Source: Beta vulgaris subsp. vulgaris
Lineage: Eukaryota; Streptophyta; Magnoliopsida; Caryophyllales; Amaranthaceae
Assembly: GCF_026745355.1 (NCBI RefSeq)
Contig: NC_079202.1
Location: 55,420,209 to 55,484,208 of the forward strand
Length of the DNA stretch: 64,000 nucleotides
Reading direction: 5' to 3'
Shown: piece after piece, positions 11,250 to 23,600 of the stretch
Layout: every line of letters starts with the position of its first letter
How positions within the stretch are numbered: the stretch's first letter is position 1
Notes under the pieces: model-generated
What the model was told of the DNA's origin: nothing
The model's database searches: none
What the model saw: only the letters and a program-made list of their open reading frames with translations
Position numbers and translations under genes: made by a program

Positions 11250-13131
11250 GGAAATTGGAGAAGCATGAATTATTATACTAGTACTTTATAAAATAGAGTG
11301 GACTATAAAGATGATCACTTCAAAAATATAATATTAAAAAAGAATTGTTTGTGCCTAATACATGCACAAAAATTATGTAATTTTAATTTTAACAATATGA
11401 GCCATTTTTTATTAGTTGATTCATACTATCTTTGGTTCTAAAAGATCCTCCCTCTTTGACATTTATCACTATTCACAAGTTTCACTTTAACCGTTGCTTG
11501 TGACTTATACGTAAGAAAAAATATAGTTATGCGGGATCTTGTGAGATTCGTCTCAATATGTATTTAATATCTACTTTTTTATCATTTTTACGAATACATA
11601 ATTAAACATATTAGTGTCCAATATTTACACTGGCATGCGTAAAAATTAAAAGAGAGAGGATCTTTAATTAATTCGGAAGAGTAAATATTTTTTGTTTATT
11701 TATCATGTTGATTATGATAAAAAGAGGTGTATTTAAGAGAGAAAATAAGTGTGCTCCACTTATTTGTATCATTATGTGTCACTTAATTTTATTGGTCTAT
11801 ATCAATTGTGCTCTATCTTATTTATTTTTTTAAAATATTAAGAAGTTTTCTTTAATCTAATTTTATGAATCAATTATATTTAGTGGCATATACAATAAAA
11901 AAAAAAAGTGGAACAAAGATTTGGATTCATCAATGATTGTGACGTGAATCATGATACACAATTTAAGATTCCATACGTTAAGGTCATTTTTCCCTTAATA
12001 ATACCTATGATGGTTTTTAATATGCGCTTTTGAATTTCACGTCTATCATGTCTATAAACATTTCCATATCAAGGATATCTTGGCCTAGTAGTTAAGATTG
12101 AGGTGTTGTGAATGATAGGTCACATGTCCGAATTTTCCTTTCTCTTCTTTGTACTTGTACGGCCTTCATAGCTCATTTGATAAAAAAAACATAAAAACTC
12201 CATGACCATTAATATATTTATTATTATTAATTAAAATTACAAATTTTATATTTTAAAATTATGTATTTATAAATTAGAGACAAATCTAAAATAATCTACA
12301 TGACTATATATATTATTTATCTTACGTATTAAAGACAAATGGTAATCCAAGGGAGCATGTGAATAATGTAGAAATCTAAAGCATGTAAACTAAAATAGGA
12401 GTAAGCTAGGTACTAAATAGAAGTGCAAAAGGAAAATCAAAGGGGACTAATATTTATGTAGTACTTAGACAAAAAAATAAAGTTGAATTTACTGATTATA
12501 GTAAATTCATATATCTTAGTTGATTTTTTTTTGTCTTAGTAGAGGCACAAATAATCAACTTATCAAGTAAAAAATATAGAAGAATTTGTATTTACTTCCA
12601 TATACTCCTTTTTTTCTTAGTTGCAATAATTTCTATTTTTAGGTATTTTATTTCAATGTAACTTTTCATTTCTTGCTAAAGAATTTGGGACAGTATAACC
12701 ATTTTATCATCACTTTACCTACTTTCATATGCAAAAAGTATGGACAACTGAATTAAATTTATTCTCTTTTCTTAATATTTGTGAAAAAAAATATTTGTTG
12801 CAACTTAAAGATAGTATGCATTAGCTCTAAGCATTGCAAATGAACATTATACACATGTCCGAGATTGATAATAATTTACGAATGTACAACAAAATTACAC
12901 GTGGATTTGTATAATTAATATTTCACTTAACTTGATTGCTATTTATTTTATTTTACCTTCTTTTATAATGTACATCATTAGTTTCTGACGTCCTTTTCTA
13001 GTATCTATTGATTCCTCGTCGGGTCAAGATTTGTACCACAATACCACACAAAGCATCATTAGAAAAGGGCGACCGGGCAAAAAGTGGTTTGGACGCTTAG
13101 CTTTATTGTCTAAATCTTTCACGATTTTAAT
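11250..13131. other. Intergenic stretch, no gene
   Basis: Very AT-rich. 12065-12190 has a tRNA-like head (GGCCTAGTAGTTAAG), a weak B box and an A-rich end, so it may be a decayed SINE. No coding exon seen. Confidence 0.45.
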
Positions 13132-13140
13132 ACTTTTTAG

Positions 13141-13493
13141 GAAAAATTGATAATAGAGGTCTGAACTTTGGGCGATAATTTTTAAAAGGTTTGAACTATT
13201 GATTAACCTGTGTAGGTTCCAATTTTAGGGGGTCTTAACTTTTAGCGGGCCTCGGTGATTTAAAACTGACGATTTTTTAAAAAAATCTTACCTAGTTCCT
13301 ACTTCTCTCCCTCAATTAACCCTTCTGGTGTGACCCAAGTTTTACAAATTATGACCTATTAAGCCAATTTCAAGTCACTAAGGCCCGCTAAAAGTTAGCA
13401 CCCCCTAAAGTTGGGACCTACACAGGTTAATCAATAGTTCAGACCTTTTAAAAATTATCACCCCAAGTTGAGACCTCTATCGTCAATTTTTCC
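13141..13493. mobile_element. MULE MITE, 9-bp TSD TACTTTTTA
   Basis: Perfect 9-bp duplication TACTTTTTA at 13132-13140 and 13494-13502. Long inverted repeats of about 115 bp begin GGAAAAATTGAT (left) and end with ...CAATTTTTCC (right), with GGTCTGAAC/GTTCAGACC and TAGCGGGCCT/AGGCCCGCTA inside. A 9-bp duplication with long TIRs identifies a Mutator-like MITE. The same GGAAAAATTG terminus is found at 38478-39446 and 48847-51931. Confidence 0.85.
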
Positions 13494-13636
13494 TACTTTT
13501 TATTAGCTAATCTTATGATTTGGACTATTGATTACTTTAAATAGCTACTTGGACTGATCGACTATTGGAATTAATGTAATAACACAATTTCACAAGGTAT
13601 TTAGAGTACCTAAAATGATAAGGTGCTAATTACTTT

Positions 13637-16600
13637 TTTTTTTTTGAATAGTAAAATTAATTCATTAATAAAAAGTCATACGACATCTACATAAGCAATC
13701 GAATCAAACAAATACATAAGTTGAATCAAACAAAAATTTCCATCATAAAAACTACGATCGTCGTCAAACAAATCTTGCAATGTGGAACATCTCCCGCTTA
13801 TATCGCTGGAAAATACAGCCTTGTTGGAGAAACAATCTAACGATCCCTTGTAGTCGTGAGGATGATTTCCGTCGGATTCAACTGACCGTATTCGAAAAAT
13901 TGATAACCTTTGTGATCCTGTTAAATTTCTTGTTTAGGGAGGAAGAAAGGAGAAAAGATTGAGGTCATCCATTGATGACTTTAGAGAGAGCTTGCAGAAC
14001 GTAGAGAGAAAGAGTGATGTATTATTATGATGTAAGGAGTAAAAGAAGTAAGTTGTTAGAATATTACATTCTACCTATTTATACTAATTACAATAGGTAA
14101 CCAAACTAATGTTATCTAACAAACTAATTAACAATATTAGTAAACTCTTAACAACCTAACAACAATGACTAAATCTTAAACTCCAACACCCCCCCTCAAA
14201 CTGGAATGGGAATGACCATTCCAGTTTGGATTAAACCAAATGAGAGCACTTAGAAGGGGGTATAACAGCAACAGAGGGTACAGCAGAGAATGACTACAAT
14301 GCAGCAACTTTAGCATCAGGGAGCACACTAATGGTTGAAGAATCATTTTCAGGTTGAACTTGAACTGTCCAACAAACTTCAAAACTGATTCCAATGTTGT
14401 TTTGCTGATACAGAGCAACTAATGCACCATCCTTGATTCAGAGAACTTACATCAACAGTAGCATGCGACATTTGGAGCCCACTTCCACTGTGGTAACGAG
14501 AGCCCACTTCCACTGTGGTAATGAAGGATGAAGACTTGGAGTGACCACTGCAGCAAACCATCACGCATCAAATGATGTGCAATACCAATCCACACCCACA
14601 AATACCATCAACTACACCAAACCTTGGAACTCACCAATACCACCATACCGTACCAAACCAATACACCAAACAACCAATACCTCATCAACAAACAACTTCT
14701 AAACTAATCAACGATATGATAAAGCCATCATCACCATATCCCCCTCAAGCTTAGAGATGAAAAACACTCTAAGCTTGAAGAAGAACAACCATAGAAAAGA
14801 GATGAAAAGAGGAATGAACTTAAGGGTGTGTAAGAAGTGAAAGAGAGGAATGTGTTTAGGAATTTGTGAATGAGAGAAATACGAAATGAGAGAAAAAAAA
14901 AATTGTGAGAAATATGAAATGACCACTTTCGGGTCTCAAAGAAACGCCTCTATGGGCATCAAAACAAGCCACTATGGCATAACAAAGCCAACTATGGCAA
15001 ACAAAGCCACTATGGGCATAACAAGCCACTTTGGGCAAACTTGACCAACTATGGGTCGAAAATTGAGGTTAGAGTCATAAGACTATAGAGAATTTGGGAG
15101 GTTAAAGTCATAAGACTATCAAATTTTGGAGGTTAAAGTCATAAGACTATCAAATTTTGGAGGTTAAAAGTCATAAGACTATCAAATTTAGAACCTAGCA
15201 AAGTAGGCTTTGAGCAAAAGAGATCACAATGGATCTTTGAACAAAAAAAGAGAAATGATCACTCAACAGGGGTCACAAAGAAAATCAGAGAAACAACTCA
15301 GTAGATAAACTGAATTCAGATGATGAAAAGAAAATTTCAGAGAAGAAGAGTTTAGAGAAATTTAGATAATCAACCCAATTCAGAGAAGATTTCACAGATT
15401 TTCAGATTAAGATTCAGCAATTTCAGAGAATATTCAATAAGAGAATCAATTTTCAGAGATATTTCAGAGATTATTTGCAAATTTCAGAATTTTCGGAGAA
15501 AATATTACCAGAAATGTCAAAATGATGAACTGCAGAGAAAACATGATGATAACAAAATGAAATTGTATGTTAATCAAGAAATTTGAGGGCTGAATTTGAT
15601 TGAAAAGGATAGAAAAGAATACCAAACAAAGAATGATAGTAAATTGATCAAACATTTACCGTACACAAAAAAATCAAGCAGAACAGAAATGAATGGGAAA
15701 GATGAAGGAAGGAAGTAAAATGTGGAATATTTCATGCTCAATTCAGTAGATAGAACATGGAAAATGTGAAATGTGAAGAAATCTTCAAACAACCATCAAC
15801 CATAAATCTCATCAACCAAACTCCATCACCACAACAATAAATTCGGCATTCAACCATCTATCAATATGACACAAACTAACATCAACAATTAGAGGATACC
15901 AAAAAATCTCAACCAACACCATTAACCAACTACAATAACCAGAAAAAGATCAACACTAAAGGACTACAACAAAAATTCCACATTCAAGAATGCTCTCCAT
16001 ACTCCAAATGAAATAAAGACTTACGATCAAGATTGGCAAGATTCATACCCAGCAAACAAACTCAGAGAAATCCAAAGTCAAAAGAGAAAACACGAGCCCA
16101 GAAATCTAGCATTCCAAACAACAATACTTCTCTCGCATTTATCGAACAACTTGCGTGCAACACAAAGCAAACACAGAAAATTTGCAGAGAAACAACCTCC
16201 AACAATCCAAGAATGACCAAGGAAATTGGGTTTAATCGCACGCAAAAATTGTGTATGTGTTTGAGAAAATTCAGCCAATAATAAAGAAGAAAATTGTGTG
16301 GGAAAATCTTAACACAAGAACACGAATTCGATTGAATTGGGGAAAACTTTTAAAGCAGTTGAATTTCAGTTGAATATTAATCGATAGAAGATTAATGGAT
16401 GAAGAATTGAATAAACTGATTATATTCAATGAAATCGACAATTTGAAGCAAGAAATTTGAAGAAATTCGCAGCGGAAAATGAGAAGAATAAACGCAAAAA
16501 GAAATAGTATTACGGGAACAGAAGAAACTTAATCTCCAGAAATTGTTGATCGAAGAAAAACGCGGAATTAGTGAGCTAGGTTCGAATCCTGCTCTGATAC

Positions 16601-17244
16601 CATGTTAAATTTCTTGTTTAGGGAGGAAGAAAGGAGAAAAGATTGAGGTCATCCATTGATGACTTTAGAGAGAGCTTGAAGAACGTAGAGAGAAAGAGTG
16701 ATGTATTATTATGATGTAAGGAGTAAAAGAAGTAAGTTGTTAGAATATTACATTCTACCTATTTATACTAATTACAATAGGTAACCAAACTAATGTTATC
16801 TAACAAACTAATTAACAATATTAGTAAACTCTTAACAACCTAACAACAATGACTAAATCTTAAACTCCAACACCGCATAATTCTTCACCAACAAAATAAT
16901 TTCACGGCAATCCATTAGATCTAGTATCCCGGATTGTAACCTGTAGAAATTCCCCCTCTAAAAGAGGAGAAAAACCCGTCTTTCGAAGGAGGTCGAAAAA
17001 CCTTGTCTTTCGAAGGAGATCGAAAAACCTTTTCTTACGAACGAGATCGAAAACCCTTTCTTTCGAGGAGAAATCGTTATTGGAAACCTAAAAACAAATA
17101 AAAAAAAACAAAGGTGGGGGCTTTCCAACGGTAATAACCGATGGAAGCCCCTTTAAAAATCAACAATGGAGGCTAGTGTTTTTGAAAGTAGAGAGGAGAG
17201 AGGGGAGAGAGAAAAAATAAGAAAAACACGTACGACATTATGTT
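13637..17244 (-). mobile_element. Non-LTR retroposon split by an LTR element
   Basis: A perfect 16-bp duplication AGGTGCTAATTACTTT flanks it (13621-13636 and 17245-17260). The left end is a T-run, that is an A-tail on the minus strand. Removing the 2954-bp LTR element leaves about 654 bp with no domain I recognise, so this is a 5'-truncated LINE or a retroposed transcript. Four ~28-bp tandem units with GAAGGAGNTCGAAAAACC lie at about 16975-17070. A short inverted repeat, GGGGCTTCCATCGG and its counterpart, lies near 17115-17152. Confidence 0.7.
13919..16872 (-). mobile_element. Coding-free LTR retrotransposon (LARD/TRIM-like)
   Basis: LTRs at 13919-14188 and 16603-16872 are both 270 bp and I see one mismatch between them (GCTTGCAG vs GCTTGAAG). 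Orientation is minus. Next to the right LTR is a primer-binding site (minus strand TGGTATCAGAGCAGG, ending at 16602), and next to the left LTR is a polypurine tract (minus GAGGGGGGG, 14189-14195). The minus-strand LTR begins TGTTGGAG, common in Copia elements, and ends ACA. The 2.4-kb interior has no gag or pol. It holds a 30-bp tandem repeat (about 15065-15190, four copies around GTCATAAGACTATC) and ~20-bp CCACTATGGGCATAACA-type repeats at 14935-15060. The 5-bp flanks (GATCC, CCGCA) do not match. Confidence 0.85.
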
Positions 17245-17260
17245 AGGTGCTAATTACTTT

Positions 17261-19465
17261 AAGGGTTGTGAATGTTTATGAATGTTCGGCAAGTAGCCAA
17301 AATAAAATTTCAGGAGCTTTAAAATGGCGGAAATTAACAAAGTGATAACTATAATGTTTCAAACTCAGTCACGTGAAAGTTGAAATTAATAAGGTGTTAG
17401 AACTGATAAAATAACTGATAATTTATTCTTTAATTTTCAACTACGACTTCACCTGTTGCTGCCAATTGGCAAGCACCCGACCCAAGCCCAATGCCCTCAT
17501 TACTCATATACCCTCACAAGTCACACACCCACTTTCGCAAACCTTTGTGAACTTATGCGACCTATGCAACAAACCAAAACAAGAAGGTAATGAAGATAGA
17601 GCAATAGAGAGGAGAAAGAACGAAGAATTTTGTTTGTTTTTCTTTTTGTTTTTCTTGAAACGTTGTAATGGGTGACATTTGACGCATGAAAGACTTATCG
17701 TAGAGAAGATAATCGTTGGAGTGGTAGTGTGCTACACTGCTAGTAGTGGACTAGTGGTAATTTAGTTTTGGTGAGAAAATTGGATTTTATTGGTTAAGGG
17801 TTTATTCTTTTCACCTTATTTTTTTCCGATATATTTTTATTTTCTCTAAACTTTTATGAACTTTTCAAAACTTTTCTTTTTTTTTTTAGAATTTTTCTTA
17901 TTCTCTCTGAACTTTTTTAACTTTTCATGCATTCTCTTCTAAACTTTTTCTTATTTTTTTCTCTAATTTTCGTACTTTTCTGAAAATTTCTCATTCTTTC
18001 TAGAATTCTCTTAATATTTTTACTTCTTATTTTTCTTTTGAAAAAAGCAAAAATACAAATAAAGAGAACAGACCTTAAACACGTGAAAAAAAAGTTAGTG
18101 CTGAAACAAAGTATAGAGTAGGATTTACAAAGGAACAAATACCGAACAATTACAACATTAAAATAATTATTTTTTTTCATCAACACAAAATATTTACTTT
18201 ATACGCGATTAGAGATATCAAAGACTTGTCAAAGTTAGTTCATAAATAGTGAACAAATATCATATGTCGTAACTATTTTAAAATGGATGGAATATAGAGT
18301 AAAGTTAGTCTCGCGAGACTTGGAAAGAAAATGACAAATCAACGATATTGAGTCGGCAAATGGAGTTACTTTCCAACTTAGCCTTTATAGGTATCCCATT
18401 CCCAACAAAAGAATGATAAATGACAATATTGAGTATGTCACAAACTCACAACTTTTATCACAACTTTTATAACTTAAAGTTGCAAAAAAGCTAGCTTCCA
18501 AAACATTAGGTTAGTGTCCTTGGCATTATAGCTTCAATTGCAGGTTTTTTTAAGTTTGATGAACTATAATATATTCAGGTAATCCAAGCTTTGGGGGGAT
18601 GTACTACTTTACTTACTAGTTACTACTTCATTCGTTCTCTTATTCATTTCTTGGACACTTGGACCTTAGGCGTGTTTATCTTCTCACATCACTTATCAGA
18701 GATCCACATCTTTTATTATAAGAGCAACAGATTATCTACATGAGAGACCCGGCCAACTGAACCCCTAAAATGTTGAGACCCCGCGAAAAGCAAATATATA
18801 TTATTCGTATATTTTCTATGTTCTTTGTGAGTTATAATATATATTTGATATTTCCTATGTTCTTTGTGAGTTATAATATTTGTTTTGTCATATCCGGCTA
18901 AAAATAGGAATGTGAATGGAAGTAGCAACTCGGACTTTATTACTAGTTGGGTATGAGAATAGCGAATGTTGGATTGAATTTTCAAATGGATCGTCACCTA
19001 CAAAACAAGAATACTAACCTGGTGGTTTCCGGACGAACCCTGTATGATGATAATTCAGCCGGATGAGCACTGCAAAGCAAGAGAGTGAAGAGAATTGCCA
19101 AATTTATGTATTTGTTTCGCTTACATAAAGTGAACTTTCATTTGATAATGGAGTGTAGGTCTAAGTGGCTTTACTTCCGCTTTCCCTTTATTGTCGTACC
19201 TGAATTGCTTTACAATGGCCTTTTAGAGTTTTAGTTATCCACAACGGGATTGGGTCGATATTAATTAAGACCCCAACACACATCATTTACATATTATATA
19301 TTATGATTATCTTTGACTATTTATTCATAAGGAAAAAGAAAAACACAAATTTCTAATTTTTTTTTTGGAGTTACATCATTTTTTTATTAGAGCTACATCA
19401 CTTGTTTATTAGAGTTATAGGGCTATAAATCTATTTTCATTTCTCATGTAAGTATTCATTCTCAC
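17261..19465. other. Intergenic stretch, no gene
   Basis: No coding exon. 17800-18010 is built of degenerate CTTTTATGAACTTTT / TTTTTCTTATTCTCT words. 18800-18890 contains a direct repeat of about 38 bp (CTATGTTCTTTGTGAGTTAT twice). Otherwise AT-rich unique DNA. Confidence 0.45.
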
Positions 19466-19812
19466 ATGAACTCACCCTTATGGTGAGAACCGTGAGAACC
19501 ACTCATTTTTTTTCATATTGTTATGTTTTACTTCTTTTATATTTTTTCTCATTTAACATTTTTATGCTCGTTTCCCAACTTTTTTGCCCATTTTACGTAT
19601 GGCTCATTTTACGTTTTTTCTCATTTAACTTTTTTATGCTCATTTTACGTTTTTCTCCATTTTACATTTTTGCTTATTATACGTTTTTCATAATCTAATA
19701 TTTTCTACTCATTTTATGCTTTTGATCATTTTTTTCCCTTTTGTTTTGTTCATTTTATAAACTTTTTGCTCATTTTAAGTGGTTTTCACGATGCTCACCA
19801 TAAGAGGATTCT
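19466..19812. mobile_element. Inverted-repeat element with internal tandem array
   Basis: The left end reads CTTATGGTGAGAACCGTGAG then AACCACT; the right end, read in reverse, has CTTATGGTGAG...CGTGAAAACCACT, an inverted repeat of about 29 bp. The left end also folds on itself (CTCACC...GGTGAG). Inside is a degenerate ~20-bp array of CTCATTTTACGTTTTT units. This resembles the hairpin-ended elements at 3372-4287 and 24320-25174. Confidence 0.45.

Positions 19813-19813
<1 letters not shown>

Positions 19814-19888
<75 letters not shown>
19814..19888. repeat. (AT)n-(AG)n microsatellite
   Basis: About 43 bp of AT dinucleotides run directly into about 32 bp of AG dinucleotides. Confidence 0.95.
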
Positions 19889-19890
<2 letters not shown>

Positions 19891-19915
19891 GGATCTTGTG
19901 AAAACCACTCTTAGG

Positions 19916-20127
19916 CTAAAAACTGAAAACAAAAGATCCCAGGGCGCTTGAGAGAACCATGTCGAAGGAACTCGGCAAAATGACCCCGTCACTTCGGGAC
20001 ACCTTTGATTTTTGATCGCGTGGCCGACCAATATTAATGCTGCATTTTTTGGGTAAAAATCACACTCTTTTCTCAGGGCTAAAAACTGAAAACAAAAGAT
20101 CTCAGGGCGCTTGAGAGAACCATGTCA
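19916..20127. repeat. Direct repeat of about 50 bp
   Basis: Two near-identical copies start CTAAAAACTGAAAACAAAAG and end TTGAGAGAACCATGTC, at about 19916-19965 and 20078-20127. Between them is a GC-richer segment (ACTCGGC...ATCGCGTGGCCGACC). Confidence 0.7.
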
Positions 20128-20394
20128 ATAAATTTTGAGCTACTTTCGATCCTTCGAATCTGCCATTTTGGTAATGATTTTTTTGCTATGAGCAGACTAC
20201 TTTGAACATATTTTCACGAAAATTTGAAGATTTAGCTCTTTTGTAGCGCAAAATTTTATGTAATTGGAGATTATCTACCAACCGTCACTTGTTCTAGTAT
20301 AATTTTAATTTTATCTCTCTTCTATTTGGCTTAGATTAGTGTTTTCATTTGGATTGGAATTGTTTATTAGAAGAGAGAATTGCGAAAAAAAGAG

Positions 20395-20660
20395 TTGATA
20401 ACTCGAGGGATTGTAATGAGCAGAAGTTTCGTAAAAAAATCAACAAAAAAAAGAGCAAGAAAGCGTAAAATGAGCAAAAATTACGTAAACCGAGCAAAAA
20501 TTTCTTAAAATGAACAAAAACATAAAATGAGCAAAAAATTGTAAAATGAGCAAGAATTTGTAAAATAAGCACAAATTTGTAAAATGAGCAAGCTAGAATT
20601 TTAAAAATGAGCAAAAGTTTGTAAAATGGGCAAAAAAAATCTATAAAATGAGCAAGTTTT
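20395..20660. repeat. Array of AAAATGAGCAAAAA-type units
   Basis: About ten degenerate 17-20-bp units of AAAATGAGCAAAAATT. The same word, in either orientation, fills the arrays at 19500-19780 and 24380-24480, which suggests related elements. Confidence 0.6.
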
Positions 20661-20711
20661 TATCAGTTTTCATCTTAATATTGGTTTTCAACAGATCATG
20701 CCCCTCTCTCT

Positions 20712-22227
20712 CACTATCCTAGCTAAGAATAAGTATTGTAAGAATAAAGACTTTGTTCACTATAATGTTTCCCAAAACTTCTCTTGGCAATAATGGAAGA
20801 AATTGATGTCTCTAAAACTCGTTTTCAAAGTCGGACTTAGATGGCAAGTAGGACATGGTCTGAAGATTAATTTCTGGCATGATAATAATTGGGTTTTGCC
20901 CTACCCTCTAATAAAAATAATTCAAAACCCAATTGTGAACAACAATTTTAAAGTTAGTGATTTCATTTTACATGATAAAAAATGACAGTTAGATTTGCTT
21001 TCTTCTGTTCTTCCTAACCATATTTGCTCACTTATTAGTAAGTTTTTCATTCCCTCCCATGACATAGATGACGAGGTTTTTTGGGGGCCTGCTCCGGACG
21101 GAGAATATTCAGTTAAATCAGGAGCTAGGTTTCTTCTTGACTTTCAAGCCTGCAGGCAAGAAAAAGTTTAGTACAACTGGATATGGACGTATAACTTCCC
21201 TCTTAAAATTAAAAACTTTTTGTGGAAAGCCGGCAACACTGGTCTCCCTACCAAGGAACGTTTAGAACAAGTTAAAATCTTTACTCCCCAACAATGTGAA
21301 TTGTGTGGGTGTTTTCGTGAAAATGCCAATCATTTATTTTTTAATTGTCAATTCACAGTGGATGTCTTTAATCAACTAGGTTTGGATAGTGGGTGGCCTC
21401 AGATTCCAGAAGAGGCTAACCTAGATTCATTTAGGGAAAATCTGAGTATTTGCCATGAGAGATTAGGTGCTAAAAAGACTAGTGATCTAGCCATGGTGTG
21501 GTGGTTTATCTAGTTTGCTAGAAATATAATCATTTTTTCTAATGACTCCTACTCGATTAGAAAAGTTAGTACTTGGTTACAACTTTTTCTAATGATTATT
21601 GGTCTCATTGCAAAGCTGTTGATGAGTTGTTAACCCCTGTCAAGAAAGTGGGTTCCTCAGTCGTTTTTTCGAAAGCATGGCGTTCGTTGGGTTGGCGGCC
21701 TCCGCCTTTGAATTTTGTTAAAATAAATTTTGATGGTTCTAGGTATCAAGATGGTAGTGCGGCATGTGTTTTTGTTATTAGAGACCATAAGGGTGAGGTT
21801 GTGGTTTCTGGTTGTAACTCTTTGCCTTCTGATTGTTCTATTATTCAAGCTGAAGTTTGAGGCCTTATAAAAGCTGTTAAAGTAGCCTTATCTTTCAATT
21901 TAATTAATGTTTGTATTGAAGGAGATAAAATTAATGTTATCAGTTCGATTCAAAAAATTTGGAAACCTCCTTAGGCTATTAACGCTTTGATTGTTGATGT
22001 AATAGGTTTGGATCTCGCTAAGTTCAGCAGCGTGTCTATTGCTCAGTGTTTCAAGAAAGCAAATCGAGCAGCGGATTTCATGGCTCACAAGGGTCAACGG
22101 GTTCCTAATTTACTGTATCAGTTTCCTCCTTTTTGTCTTGATTTTTCTCTTATCATCCGTAAAGATGTTTTAGGTTGGCCTCCCGATCAGATTCTTGTCC
22201 TAGTTTTCTTTCCGTATAAAAAAAAAA
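20712..22227 (+). pseudogene. Dead L1-type LINE: zf-RVT and RNase H end of ORF2
   Basis: Translation in shifting frames gives the 3' third of a plant LINE ORF2: GHGLKINFWHDNNW, then VFWGPAPDGEYSVKSGARFL, KIKNFLWKAG and the zinc-binding CELCGCFRENANHLFFNC (zf-RVT). An RNase H domain follows (VKINFDGSR, IIQAEV, CIEGDKI, KANRAADFMA) with the acidic residues still visible. Several stops and frameshifts break it, for example near 20795, 20982, 21511 and 21858. It ends in a poly-A run at 22218-22227. CCCTCTCTCT before the start (20702-20711) recurs after the tail (22228-22237), a likely but low-complexity target duplication. The reverse transcriptase domain is missing through 5' truncation. Confidence 0.85.
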
Positions 22228-22335
22228 CCCTCTCTCTCTATATATTTATATATATATATATACTAATCCACTCGACTGCTAGATAACGGTCCATCAACAC
22301 TACGAACTTGTCAAAATTTCTCCTTAAACAAAAAA

Positions 22336-22599
22336 TCTATACAAATATATTAAAAGGCGTGCGAAAACAAGAAACGGTGCCACGTGGCGCTCTCCCTAGA
22401 GAGTTTTAGTTCATGTAATCCATGTACAATAAAAAAATTAAGAAATTGCATAGTATAGGGTTTGATCCCAAGACCTCAAGTACATATATCAAAGTTTTAA
22501 CCACTAGGCTAAGTTGTATTTAGTGTTACTAACTTACCATCATAAAGTATTATATTAATAAATGATTTTTTTCTTACCCGGGGCATAGCCCCGGCCTAA
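22336..22599 (+). mobile_element. Non-autonomous Helitron
   Basis: Begins TCTATACAAATATATTAAAA after A. It ends with a 7-bp stem CCGGGGC-ATA-GCCCCGG (22578-22594) followed within two bases by CTAA, then T. This is the Helitron TC...hairpin...CTRR layout with A/T insertion. Sister copy at 4440-4701; a third 5' end (truncated) at 55029. Confidence 0.75.
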
Positions 22600-23600
22600 T
22601 AATATAATTAAATCAACGCTACTTCTCCTCTTACAAGAATATTACTGATAATATTCCTTTTGGATATCTCTACCGATGTTGATTCATTTTATAATTTTTA
22701 GCCACGGGACATGAGGAAAAAATATAACTAAAAGAATAGATAAAGAGACAACTAAATAATTATACTGTTAATGGAACCCCAACTTGTTATCAACTAAAAG
22801 CAAGAGTGGTTATTTCATTACTTCATCAACTATAAATTGTCCATTTGCTATGACGAAGTATTATTGTAGAATTTATTTTGTAATTAGTGGTCTTAATTAA
22901 TGTTGACGACGACGACAACAACAACAACAATTATATTAGAGCCTTAATCCCACTGATCATATCTATCGCTTATCTTTATCTTACTGAATGTACCATATGC
23001 TTCAAAGTGATTAAAGTAAGTGCGAATCCTATAGTATTTATCAGAATCTCACACAAGTAAGGTATCTGAATTTAATATTTGAATGGTAAGGTCTTAATTT
23101 AAGACGAATTTTTTTTAAAGCAACTGAAAGAATTGACAGAAATCAAAGGATTGTTGTATAATTAGTTTTTCTAGGTAATTTTGTTAAAAATTATCTAATA
23201 AAATCAACTTTTTGTTAAAAAAACTAATGAAAAAAAAAATTGTTAAAAACTACCTAACAAAATGTTTTAGGTTGTGAATTGAGTACTATCTTATGTGCGA
23301 ATGTAAGGAATTGACCATCTTTCCCGCGTTGATCCTCTCCCTGTGCCCATGTTACATGACTTTAAAAACCACCATTTTCTTTATTTATTCTCTTCTTTCC
23401 CTCTCATCTCATTGAAATCTCTTTTTTTTCCTTCCTTTCTAATTTTTCAGAAGTAATCCCAATTTGCGAGAATCTCAGTAAGAAAGAGGAAGGAAAAGGG
23501 TGAAAATGTGGTTTTTTTTCTGAAGTCATATGAGTTGTACGTGGGGGGTCATCGAAGAATTGGCCATTGGTCAACCTCCACTTTTCGGCATAAAGTAGTA
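22600..23600. other. Intergenic stretch, no gene
   Basis: A short ACAACGACG/ACAACAACAACA run at 22905-22930 and an imperfect inverted/direct word AAAATTATCTAA/AAAACTACCTAA near 23190-23260. No exon or element border recognised. Confidence 0.45.

Noticed and set aside
15464..16281. Short frames inside the LTR element
   Set aside because: No gag, protease, integrase or reverse transcriptase motif; AT-rich chance frames.
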